Of a stretch of 64,000 nt of DNA, positions 26,495 through 34,389 are shown piece after piece. The notes beneath the pieces are model-generated. The model was not told the DNA's origin and did no database searches. It worked only from the letters and a program-made list of their open reading frames with translations. Both the position numbers and the translations under genes were made by a program. Numbering within the stretch: position 1 is the first letter of the stretch; each line of letters begins with the position of its first letter. The stretch is from positions 310,001-374,000 of the forward strand of contig CACCOB010000001.1 in NCBI GenBank assembly GCA_902547535.1, read 5' to 3'. Origin of the DNA: an uncultured Pelagibacteraceae bacterium. GTDB lineage: Bacteria > Pseudomonadota > Alphaproteobacteria > Pelagibacterales > Pelagibacteraceae.

Positions 26495-27445
26495 TTTTAC
26501 TTTTTTACTTTCTTCAAGTTTACCATCAAAAAAATCAAAAATATTTTGTATTGTTTCTATTGCCATTCTAGTCATGCACTCTTCAGTAAACGCTGCTGCG
26601 TGAGGACTTAGGAAAACTTTGTCATTTTTAAATAGTGGATTGTCAGATTTTGGAGGTTCTACTTCAAATACATCGATACCTGCTCCAAAAATTAAGTTTT
26701 CTTTTAAAGCTCTATCTAAGTCTTTTTCATTTATAATTCCGCCTCTTGCAGCATTTATGATGATACAATTTTTTTTCATGGTTTTAAGAAGTTCATAATT
26801 TATGATGTTTCTAGTTTGATTTGTTAAAGGTATATGGAGTGAGACAGCATCCATATCTTTTACAGTTTCTGATAAATTTTCAACTTTTTTTCCACCCATT
26901 TTGCTTATTGTTTCTGCATCTACAAATGGATCATAAACAAATACATTCATTTCAAATCCTAAACATCTTTTAATCAATGCTTTTCCTATTCTTCCAAAAC
27001 CAGCTATAAGAATGTTTTTGTTCCAAATCTCTATAGTTTTTGGAAGCTTATTTCTATCAGTAAATTTTCCACTTTTGACTGATTGATCATACATACCCTT
27101 TCTTTTTGATATACTTAGAAGCATGAAAAGAACGTGTTCTGCAACTGCAACAGCATTTGCTGTTGCAGTTATCGCTACATCGATATTTCTTTTTTTACAG
27201 CTATCTAAATCAATATTGTCGTAACCAACTCCATGTCTAGAAATTATTTTAAGGTTTTTTGCATTTTCAATGGCTTCTCCAGGTAAAATTGATGTTCTTA
27301 AAGACACTGCATCAGCGTCTGTAATTTTTTGTTTAACGTTTTCAATGCTTAAATCTTCAACTACCTCGTAATTATAGTTACTATTACTTTTTAATAATTC
27401 CATACCTTTTTCGTGAATAGGTTGGACAATAAGAATTTTTTTCAT
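26489..27445 (-). CDS. D-isomer-specific 2-hydroxyacid dehydrogenase (SerA/GyaR-like)
   Basis: The 318-residue NAD-dependent dehydrogenase interconverts a 2-hydroxyacid and a 2-oxoacid. It has SRHGVGYDNIDL, GFGRIGKALIKRCLGF as the NAD-binding loop, the catalytic arginine in NAARGGIINE, glutamate in DVFEVEPP and histidine in LSPHAAAFT. The ACT domain of full-length SerA is absent. It is the last gene of the minus operon that also holds two oxygenases and a PanE-like reductase, so its substrate may be a product of those. Confidence 0.88.
   Translation of the reverse strand: MKKILIVQPIHEKGMELLKSNSNYNYEVVEDLSIENVKQKITDADAVSLRTSILPGEAIENAKNLKIISRHGVGYDNIDLDSCKKRNIDVAITATANAVAVAEHVLFMLLSISKRKGMYDQSVKSGKFTDRNKLPKTIEIWNKNILIAGFGRIGKALIKRCLGFEMNVFVYDPFVDAETISKMGGKKVENLSETVKDMDAVSLHIPLTNQTRNIINYELLKTMKKNCIIINAARGGIINEKDLDRALKENLIFGAGIDVFEVEPPKSDNPLFKNDKVFLSPHAAAFTEECMTRMAIETIQNIFDFFDGKLEESKKVKL
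27143..27170. repeat. Perfect 13-nt inverted repeat inside the hydroxyacid dehydrogenase gene
   Basis: AACTGCAACAGCA and TGCTGTTGCAGTT face each other with only 2 nt between them. The segment encodes the ATANAVAVA stretch before the NAD domain, where repeated Ala and Val codons could create the symmetry. It could form a strong mRNA hairpin in this AT-rich gene. Confidence 0.7.
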
Positions 27446-27460
27446 AATTTAAAAAAGAAA

Positions 27461-28450
27461 TTAGACTAATCTAGCAAGATTTCTTTTGCTATTTTTAAAT
27501 GTTGGAAGTGGATATTTAAATGCATACTTTCTTGGAATACATTTATTCTTTGCCTTTTCCCATAAAGCAATCCATTGCTTATAGTTATGGATAGTAATAT
27601 TTTTTTTATCCTTGCTTCTTACATAAAAATTTGGCAAAGGCTTTCTACCAGATGGAGTACCAGCTCTATTATATCTTAAATCAGCACTAATTCTAAAATC
27701 ATTAGATCTATTAGGCAATGAGCAATGAATGGAATGTTTGTGTAAAATTATTATATCACCCACATTTGCTTCAAGGAAAACTGGCTTAAATTTATCAAGT
27801 AATTTACTATCTTTTATTTCGACTTGACCTCTATATCCAGATACATGATTTAATAAACCTAATTTGTTAATTTCTTTGATAGTAATCATACATCCATTAT
27901 TTTTGGTAGTTTTTGTAAATGGAATCCAAACGGTCACCATATCTGTCAATCTTTGTCCAATAGATGATAAGACTGCTGCGTCTTGGTGCCAAGGAGTTCT
28001 CCCTGAGAGACCATCATGAACAGACTGTTTAGGTAATTTACTTTCTGGTTGTTTTATTCTTGTGTTTTGAACAGGATTGGAAAGGATTTCAGATCCTAGT
28101 AATTTTTCAACTACATCTAAAATTTTTTTATGATTTATTAAGTTCCATAAAGATTGCGATGCAAAGTAATCACTATCTTTTTTAACATGATCTCTAGGTA
28201 GCCTGGTATTAAAATATTGGTCAAGATCATTAATATTTAATTTTGAAATATAGGTATATTTTTTTTTAAAGTTATATTTAAAAACCTTTTCTCTCATATG
28301 ACTAGGCGCAAACTTATTAACTAGATTATTCATTACATATTCCATATCGTTTAAAATAGGTTTTAAATCTTTGTTGAAATTAAGAATATTTTTTACCCTA
28401 AGGTATCCATCTCTATCTAAAATTTTCTTTAGTTTGCTATTAGTTTGCAT
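27461..28450 (-). CDS. Phytanoyl-CoA dioxygenase (PhyH)-family 2-oxoglutarate/Fe(II) oxygenase
   Basis: The 329-residue protein has the PhyH double-stranded beta-helix with the iron triad H155 and D157 (WHQDAAVL) and H242 (HCSLPNRSNDFR). R253 is the likely 2-oxoglutarate anchor. VWIPFTKTTKNNGCM and GDIIILHKHS are typical of the family. PhyH enzymes hydroxylate many small molecules, and the substrate here is unknown. It overlaps by 11 nt a second, unrelated-looking 2OG oxygenase, so the two are made together. Confidence 0.88.
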   Translation of the reverse strand: MQTNSKLKKILDRDGYLRVKNILNFNKDLKPILNDMEYVMNNLVNKFAPSHMREKVFKYNFKKKYTYISKLNINDLDQYFNTRLPRDHVKKDSDYFASQSLWNLINHKKILDVVEKLLGSEILSNPVQNTRIKQPESKLPKQSVHDGLSGRTPWHQDAAVLSSIGQRLTDMVTVWIPFTKTTKNNGCMITIKEINKLGLLNHVSGYRGQVEIKDSKLLDKFKPVFLEANVGDIIILHKHSIHCSLPNRSNDFRISADLRYNRAGTPSGRKPLPNFYVRSKDKKNITIHNYKQWIALWEKAKNKCIPRKYAFKYPLPTFKNSKRNLARLV

Positions 28451-29315
28451 GATTACTAGATTTTAGCAGATAATTTGAATCATGAAAAGATGTGAGCATT
28501 CTTTTTTTAGTCGCAACTATATAAGGGTGATATTCAAAATTTTTATATTTCCATATAACAGGTTTATTAAATGCATAACTTCCATAAATAAAAAATCTTT
28601 TTGGACAGTTTTTTTCCTTAAATCGTGTTACCCCATGATAAGAGTTGGGAGTAGATTTAAAGAAAATAATAGTTCCTTTTTTTGGTGTAAACTCTTTTAC
28701 TTTACTAAGTTCATTAATTTTTGGAAATCTTCTAAATTTTTTTCTTAAATTCTTGTTTGCTTTTCTTTTATAAAGTGTAAGGGAACCTCCATTTTTTTTT
28801 GGTATATCAGTTAAATATATCAAAAAATTATATATTCTATTAATATCATCTCTATGCGGTCTCAATCTATATCCTCCCTTAGATACTGAAAAATCAATAT
28901 CTAAATTTAAATTTGGGTTTTTATAATTTTTACTTAGCAGCCTTTCTAGTTCTTTAGAATTTACTTTTCTTTTTAATGTATATTTTTTTTTATTAAATAT
29001 TTTTGGTTTAAACAAACTTTCCCATATATTTGACTTAAATTCTGTTTTAAATTTCTTATCAATTTTTTTATAAAATGATTCTGTATTAAAAGTAGCAAAA
29101 AGTTTTTTTGAGATTTTAGAACTTAAGATATATTTGTTGAAATTTTTTGACCCTTTGTTAATCCTACTTCTACCACCCATAATCATGTCATCGAAATTTT
29201 TTGAATTACTTATTTCTTTAATTAAAGAATTACAGACTGTTTTACTGATTATTTTTTCTCCAACAATGACTGGGAAGTTTGATTTAATTTTCTTTAGTTT
29301 GTTAATTTTCAGCAT
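28440..29315 (-). CDS. 2-oxoglutarate/Fe(II)-dependent oxygenase (2OG-FeII_Oxy_3-like)
   Basis: The 291-residue protein is rich in Lys and Arg. The iron-binding motif is LRPHRDD (H154, D156) with the distal histidine H227 in SYHGVTRF and a probable 2OG-binding Arg240. The local pattern (FLIYLTD, GGSLTLY, GTIIFFKSTPNSYHGV) matches prolyl-4-hydroxylase-like 2OG oxygenases, several of which act on sugars or polyols. The target cannot be assigned. It begins directly next to the PanE-like stop and overlaps the PhyH gene start. Confidence 0.82.
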   Translation of the reverse strand: MLKINKLKKIKSNFPVIVGEKIISKTVCNSLIKEISNSKNFDDMIMGGRSRINKGSKNFNKYILSSKISKKLFATFNTESFYKKIDKKFKTEFKSNIWESLFKPKIFNKKKYTLKRKVNSKELERLLSKNYKNPNLNLDIDFSVSKGGYRLRPHRDDINRIYNFLIYLTDIPKKNGGSLTLYKRKANKNLRKKFRRFPKINELSKVKEFTPKKGTIIFFKSTPNSYHGVTRFKEKNCPKRFFIYGSYAFNKPVIWKYKNFEYHPYIVATKKRMLTSFHDSNYLLKSSNHAN

Positions 29316-30260
29316 TTAGCTGTACATACCCTCTTTTACTCTAATCATTTTGTACATTAGATCATTTAATGGTGTGGCTATTCCATGTTTTTTTCCTATT
29401 TGAGATACAGCTCCACTTATGAAATCAATTTCAGTTTTTCTTTTGTAAAGTACATCAAAAGCCATTGAGGACTTGTTTGTTTGTTTTGTATCAACAATTT
29501 TATTAAACATAAATAGACATTCATCTTTAGAAACATTAACACCATCTGCTAAAGCAACTTCTCTTGTTTCTAAAATAATCTCTTTACCTAAACTTCTAGA
29601 TATGTCGCTGGCATTATTATTTATATAAAGATCAGTATGATGTAAATCAAAAATAGCTGAAAGTGGGCCTATTGCGGTTAAAGCAAAAAGTTTCATCCAT
29701 TTTCTTTTTTTTACATCCTCAGCTGCAATCATTTCTAAGTTATGCGCAGTAAATGTGTCTGCAATTTCAGTTATTCTATCTGTAATTCCTCCGTCATATT
29801 CTCCAATCCAAGAAGGTAAAGCTGCATGATTCATAATATGACCAGGGCCTAAGATATTTGATGCTTGCGTTGTTGTTCCTCCAATTACTTTTTCATCACC
29901 AACAATACTTTTAATTATAGCTTCATGTCCAATTCCATTTTGAAAAGACATAAAAACTGTTTTATCTCTAATGATGTTTTTAATACTTTTTAAAGCAGGT
30001 TCTAGTGCTGTTGCTTTACACATTACTATAACAGAATCAACTTTTCCAATTGTAGATGGATCTGATGTTGCTGGTACTTTTATAAATCTATCACCACCAT
30101 GGCCATCCATTTTTAAACCATTTTTATTAATTTGCTCAACATGCTCTTTCCAAACATCAATGAGCGTTACATTTAGACCTTTTTCTGCTAGCAGGCCTCC
30201 AAATAGACAACCCATTGCTCCTGCTCCAAGAACTGCAACTTTTAAATCTTTATTATTCAT
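29316..30260 (-). CDS. 2-dehydropantoate 2-reductase (PanE/ApbA)-family ketoacid reductase
   Basis: The 314-residue NADP-dependent reductase has the Rossmann motif VLGAGAMGCLFGGLLAEKG. It has the catalytic-lysine region KRKWMKLFALTAIGPLSAI, and the C-terminal motif KTEIDFISGAV with the conserved glutamate. The sequence keeps the PanE active-site pattern. Its place at the head of an oxygenase/hydroxyacid-dehydrogenase operon suggests a catabolic 2-ketoacid substrate rather than, or as well as, ketopantoate. No panC or panD is in the window. It is divergent from the DUF1907 gene by 63 nt. Confidence 0.85.
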   Translation of the reverse strand: MNNKDLKVAVLGAGAMGCLFGGLLAEKGLNVTLIDVWKEHVEQINKNGLKMDGHGGDRFIKVPATSDPSTIGKVDSVIVMCKATALEPALKSIKNIIRDKTVFMSFQNGIGHEAIIKSIVGDEKVIGGTTTQASNILGPGHIMNHAALPSWIGEYDGGITDRITEIADTFTAHNLEMIAAEDVKKRKWMKLFALTAIGPLSAIFDLHHTDLYINNNASDISRSLGKEIILETREVALADGVNVSKDECLFMFNKIVDTKQTNKSSMAFDVLYKRKTEIDFISGAVSQIGKKHGIATPLNDLMYKMIRVKEGMYS

Positions 30261-30323
30261 TTTTAAAATTGAAATATATTTATGTAAAAAAATTATGCAA
30301 TATATTATGTAACTAATTAATTT

Positions 30324-31292
30324 ATGGAATTAAAAATAGAAAAAGGAATTTTCAAAAACTTTGAGTTAAAAGAAATATCAAACGCATTAGAAAAAGGTCT
30401 GTCAAATAATTATGAAAGTGTGAAAGCAGAAGTAATTGATTGTCCAAATTTAAGAAATTGGGATTGTCCATCTGAAGGTATGAGTGGTAACCAAAGGATA
30501 ATCGATGTTGGAGGAGAGCCTTACATGCACGATCCTAAATATCTTGGAACTGAATTTGATTATTCAGAAATCTCAAAAATGATCGGATCAGAAAAATCCT
30601 ACGCACTTGGAGCAGGATCTGGAGCAATGTCTTGTCTCGATGGACACTGTGGAGAATTAGTTATAAATGAAAACTTAATAACAAAAGAAAATAAGTCTTT
30701 AATTGCGAGGGTAGGAAAAGATAAAGAATGTATAGTAGAGGATTATAATGCAAGTAAACATGGTGGGCTTGGTAACATTTATTATTCAGATGGTGTTAAA
30801 GGAAAAGTTATTTATTTAAAGATAAAAAAAAGAACTGGAAAACAAGGTTCATTGCCTCAATCAATTAGAACAGCACTTTCAGACAATCTTAAAATTGGGC
30901 ATAAAATTCATATTGCTCTTGCTGGTGTATTTAGAGTTTTGAATGGAAAAATAAGATCACACGTACAACCAGATTATAAGGATATAAAACATGAATATTA
31001 TGATCCACAATTGATGAAATGCACAAAAGATTTTCTACAATTTTATGAGCCTGTTGGACCAAAATTACAATGCTATACTGTTTTATGGACTGGTGATCCA
31101 ACGGGTGGAGAATTAAATTTAAGAGAGTCTGGGGAGCATACTCACTTCCACTCATATGAACATAGAAATGATGCTGGACATTATCATTTTGATGTATCGC
31201 CGGATGAAATTGAATATCAAGGATACTTTAACATTGCACAAGAAGTATATAGAGTGAATAATATCTATAAAGAATTAAAAAATATAAAATGA
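30324..31292 (+). CDS. DUF1907 protein, related to human C11orf54 ester hydrolase
   Basis: The 322-residue protein matches DUF1907 over its length. It has DVGGEPYMHDP, SYALGAGSGAMSCL, RRTGKQGSLPQ-like KKRTGKQGSL, and the C-terminal histidine-rich EHTHFHS (271-277) and GHYHFDVSPDEIEYQGYF (285-302) that bind zinc in the human protein C11orf54. The family is credited with ester hydrolase activity in vitro; the physiological substrate is unknown. The gene overlaps the PanB-like gene by 4 nt (ATGA), so the two products probably act together. Confidence 0.88.
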   Translation: MELKIEKGIFKNFELKEISNALEKGLSNNYESVKAEVIDCPNLRNWDCPSEGMSGNQRIIDVGGEPYMHDPKYLGTEFDYSEISKMIGSEKSYALGAGSGAMSCLDGHCGELVINENLITKENKSLIARVGKDKECIVEDYNASKHGGLGNIYYSDGVKGKVIYLKIKKRTGKQGSLPQSIRTALSDNLKIGHKIHIALAGVFRVLNGKIRSHVQPDYKDIKHEYYDPQLMKCTKDFLQFYEPVGPKLQCYTVLWTGDPTGGELNLRESGEHTHFHSYEHRNDAGHYHFDVSPDEIEYQGYFNIAQEVYRVNNIYKELKNIK

Positions 31293-32104
31293 AAAAGATT
31301 TATACTTGGGCTGCTCAACCTGCCAACAGATCTCTCACAGTTGATGATCTTAAAAAAGCAAAAGGAAAAAAAAAATTTACTCAAGTCACAGCTAATACAC
31401 TAGATGAAGCTGAGGCAGCAGAGAAGGCTGGATTTGATATGATAATCTGCAATGCTTTTAATGTAAAACAAGTGAGAGAGGGATCAAGGAATCTATTTTT
31501 AACTGCTGCATTAGTATTAAATAAGTTTGTCACTTCAGATGATATAATGAGAGGAGCGTTTGAAGCTTTAGAAAATGGAGCTGATGCTGTAATGACTCCT
31601 AGAAGCATGAAAATAGTAGAGATGTTGGCTAATGAAGATGTTCCAGTTATGGGACATCTTGGCTTAGTTCCAAGAAAATCTACGTGGATTGGTGGATTAA
31701 GAGCAGTAGGAAAAAATAGTGAGGAGGCACACAATCTTTTTTTAAAATTTAAAAGATTGGAAAATGCAGGAGCATTTTCTGCTGAATGTGAGGTTATCCC
31801 AGAAAATGTTATGGGAGAAATCTCTAAAAGAACAAATATAGTTACAGTTTCTTTAGGTTCAGGAAAAAAAGCAGATGTAATGTATTTGTTCATGGAAGAT
31901 ATATGTGGAGATACTTTAAATCCTCCAAGACATTCAAAAGCTTATGGAAATTTATTAAAATTAAAAAATGAAATAAAAATTGAGAGAGTTCGGGCTCTCA
32001 AGGCATTTAAAAAAGAGTCAATGTCAAATAAATTTCCTGGAAAGAAACAATCAATAAATTTAAATCAAAAGGATTTTGAACTATTTCTTGAAAAACTAGA
32101 TTAA
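31289..32104 (+). CDS. Ketopantoate hydroxymethyltransferase (PanB)-like protein with altered metal site
   Basis: The 271-residue TIM-barrel protein shares with PanB the segment VPVMGHLGLVPRKSTWIGG and the AGAFSAECEVIPE region with the catalytic glutamate. Aligned by eye to E. coli PanB, the magnesium ligands D45, D84 and E114 fall on ICNAF, ALVL and MTPRS, so none is kept. It is therefore unlikely to be a normal PanB. A lyase or hydrolase of the PEP mutase/PanB superfamily acting on a keto acid is a reasonable guess. It is coupled to DUF1907 and convergent with the HpaI-type aldolase. Confidence 0.75.
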   Translation: MKKIYTWAAQPANRSLTVDDLKKAKGKKKFTQVTANTLDEAEAAEKAGFDMIICNAFNVKQVREGSRNLFLTAALVLNKFVTSDDIMRGAFEALENGADAVMTPRSMKIVEMLANEDVPVMGHLGLVPRKSTWIGGLRAVGKNSEEAHNLFLKFKRLENAGAFSAECEVIPENVMGEISKRTNIVTVSLGSGKKADVMYLFMEDICGDTLNPPRHSKAYGNLLKLKNEIKIERVRALKAFKKESMSNKFPGKKQSINLNQKDFELFLEKLD

Positions 32105-32892
32105 TAAGTTTCAGACTCTTTTTTATTTATTGAGCCCTTCATTTTTTCAACAATTGCTTTAGCGCCAGCACTCATTGCTCTTTGATCAGCTCCTATAGTC
32201 ACAAAATTAAAACCTTTATCAATCATTTTTTGAGCATACTCAGTTGTTCCATTATGTATTCCTGCAAAGATATTATGTTTTTTGGCATGCTCCAATATTC
32301 TTAATATTTCTGAATATGCTTTTGTGTCCTCTGCTCTGTCAAAGCCAGGCTTTTCTCCAATAGCTAAACTTAAGTCAGCTGGACCAATATATATCCCATC
32401 CACACCGTCAGTAGACATAATCTCATTTAATTTATCTAATGACTCTTTTGTTTCAATCATAGCTAATTTTAAAATTTCGTCATTTGCATGATCAGCGTAA
32501 TCAGCCCCACCATAAATTAATCCTCTAACTGGACCAAAACTTCTATATCCTCTTGGAGGATACATGCATGCTTGTACAAATCTCTCTGCCTCTTCTTTAT
32601 TGCTTACCATAGGACAAATTATTCCATAACAACCAGCGTCTAAAATTTTCATTATTTGTCCTGGTTCATTCCAATTTACTCTTGCAAGAGGCGTTACATC
32701 AGTTGAAGAAATTGTTTGAAGCATTGGTAGTGCATTTGTGTAATCAACAAGTCCATGTTGCATATCAACAGTAAGGGAATCCCAACCTTGATGCGCCATA
32801 ACTTCAGCAGAGACTGTGCTAGGTATCTGTAACCAACCGTTAACAACTGGCTTTCCTTCAGCCATCATTTGTTTAACTTTATTTTTTCTCAT
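32101..32892 (-). CDS. HpaI/HpcH-family class II 2-keto-3-deoxy-acid aldolase
   Basis: The 263-residue enzyme resembles RhmA (2-keto-3-deoxy-L-rhamnonate aldolase) and HpaI, which split 2-keto-3-deoxy acids to pyruvate plus an aldehyde. It has DMQHGLVDY (the family usually has DxEHG), PLARVNWNEPGQIMKILDAGCYGIICPMV with substrate-binding Arg, MIETKESL with the metal-binding Glu, and DGIYIGPADLSLAIG with the metal Asp. It overlaps the aldehyde dehydrogenase gene by 1 nt, which would oxidise the aldehyde released. Confidence 0.88.
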   Translation of the reverse strand: MRKNKVKQMMAEGKPVVNGWLQIPSTVSAEVMAHQGWDSLTVDMQHGLVDYTNALPMLQTISSTDVTPLARVNWNEPGQIMKILDAGCYGIICPMVSNKEEAERFVQACMYPPRGYRSFGPVRGLIYGGADYADHANDEILKLAMIETKESLDKLNEIMSTDGVDGIYIGPADLSLAIGEKPGFDRAEDTKAYSEILRILEHAKKHNIFAGIHNGTTEYAQKMIDKGFNFVTIGADQRAMSAGAKAIVEKMKGSINKKESETY

Positions 32893-34334
32893 TAATAATT
32901 AAGGCCAAAATGAGTATATTTAATATTTAAATAATCCTTGATAGCCATTGATCCACCTTCTCTACCATAACCTGTCTGTTTGATACCTCCAAATGGAACT
33001 TCTGCAAACGCAATAGTAGGATGATTTACTGCACATGTTCCAGTTTCCATTTTTTCTGAGACTTTGTGAGCTTTTTCTAAAGAATTTGTATAAATATAGC
33101 TTGCCAAACCTAAGTCATTATCGTTAGCTCTTTGAACAACTTCATCTGTATCTTTAAACGTTAGTAGTGGAACTAATGGCCCAAAAGGTTCTTCTTTTGC
33201 AATTGTAAAGTTATCTTGAACATTGTCAAAAACAGTTGGTTCATAAAAATATCCTTTATTAAAACCTGATGGTCTCTTTCCACCACATAAAACAGTTGCT
33301 CCTTCTTTTTTTGTTTTCTCGACTAATGCCTCTATTTCATTCAATCTCTTTTCTGTTGTTAATGGACCTAATATTGTGTCGTCATCCATTCCATTTCCAA
33401 TTTTAAGTTTTGAAACTTTTTCAACTAATGTTTTTGCAAACTCATCTTTTTTTTTTTCATGAATATAAAATCTTGCCGGTGATATACAAACTTGGCCGTT
33501 GTTTCTAAATTTTGCCGTTATTGCCATATCTGTAACTTTATTTATATCTACATCATCAAAAACTATAAAAGGTGAGTGACCACTTAATTCCATTGTTACT
33601 CTTTGAACTTTCTCAGCGGCTTGCTTTAAAATAAGTTTACCTACTCTAGTCGATCCAGTAATAGAAACTTTTTTAACTATATCAGAAGATATAAGTTGTG
33701 ATGAAATTTGTGCTGGATCACCCGATAATAAATTAACAACACCTGGAGGAACTCCTGCATCATTTATAATATTCATTAGTTCCATTACACTTCCTGGAGT
33801 AATGACATCTGGCTTACATATAACTGAGCACCCAGCTGCTAAGGCAGTTGAAATTTTTCTAGAAGATAGAACTATTGGAAAATTCCATGGTATTAATCCT
33901 GCAACAACACCAACAGGTTCATATTTTACATACATTCTTGTGTGTTCAAATCTGCTCTCAACTATCTGACCATATATCCTTTTTGTTTCTTCTGAGTTCC
34001 ATTCGAAAATGTCTGCTGCGCCCCCGACTTCTCCTTTAGCTTCTGACAAAGGTTTTCCAACTTCTAATGTAAGCCATTTTGCTAGTACATCAGTTCTCTC
34101 TCTCATAAGATCTGCAATTTTTCTTATAATTTTTGATCTTTGCCAAGGTGGAGTATTTCTCCAAACTTCAAGACCTTTTTCAGCTGACTTAAGAGCTTTA
34201 TTTACATCTTCTTCACCAGCTTTTGATGCTTTGCCAATTACTTCTTCAGTTGCCGGATTTAACACATCGTAAGTTTCATTATTTTGAGATGGTTGCCATT
34301 TACCATCAATGAATTGTCCAAATTTGCTATACAT
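32892..34334 (-). CDS. NAD(P)-dependent aldehyde dehydrogenase
   Basis: The 480-residue ALDH has IPWNFPIVL with N151, the glutamate E249 in TMELSGHSP, and the catalytic cysteine C283 in NNGQVCISPARF. The usual LGGNAP is LSGHSP here. Overall it looks like succinate-semialdehyde, glycolaldehyde or lactaldehyde dehydrogenases rather than methylmalonate-semialdehyde dehydrogenase (IolA), which lacks the conserved catalytic Glu. It is the first gene of a two-gene operon with the HpaI-type aldolase and is divergent from iolD by 55 nt. Confidence 0.9.
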   Translation of the reverse strand: MYSKFGQFIDGKWQPSQNNETYDVLNPATEEVIGKASKAGEEDVNKALKSAEKGLEVWRNTPPWQRSKIIRKIADLMRERTDVLAKWLTLEVGKPLSEAKGEVGGAADIFEWNSEETKRIYGQIVESRFEHTRMYVKYEPVGVVAGLIPWNFPIVLSSRKISTALAAGCSVICKPDVITPGSVMELMNIINDAGVPPGVVNLLSGDPAQISSQLISSDIVKKVSITGSTRVGKLILKQAAEKVQRVTMELSGHSPFIVFDDVDINKVTDMAITAKFRNNGQVCISPARFYIHEKKKDEFAKTLVEKVSKLKIGNGMDDDTILGPLTTEKRLNEIEALVEKTKKEGATVLCGGKRPSGFNKGYFYEPTVFDNVQDNFTIAKEEPFGPLVPLLTFKDTDEVVQRANDNDLGLASYIYTNSLEKAHKVSEKMETGTCAVNHPTIAFAEVPFGGIKQTGYGREGGSMAIKDYLNIKYTHFGLNY

Positions 34335-34389
34335 AATTTTTATTTTATGGTTTATTAGTTGAATTTTTGAGGAGAATATAACTAGAAAA

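Noticed and set aside
31381..31893. A 170-codon minus-strand frame inside the PanB-like gene
   Set aside because: It is an antisense shadow: its composition mirrors the sense codons, and it has no family match or ribosome site.
32892..34334. Aldehyde dehydrogenase as IolA (methylmalonate-semialdehyde dehydrogenase)
   Set aside because: It keeps the catalytic glutamate (E249) that IolA-type CoA-acylating enzymes lack, and its motifs are closer to succinate-semialdehyde or lactaldehyde dehydrogenases.
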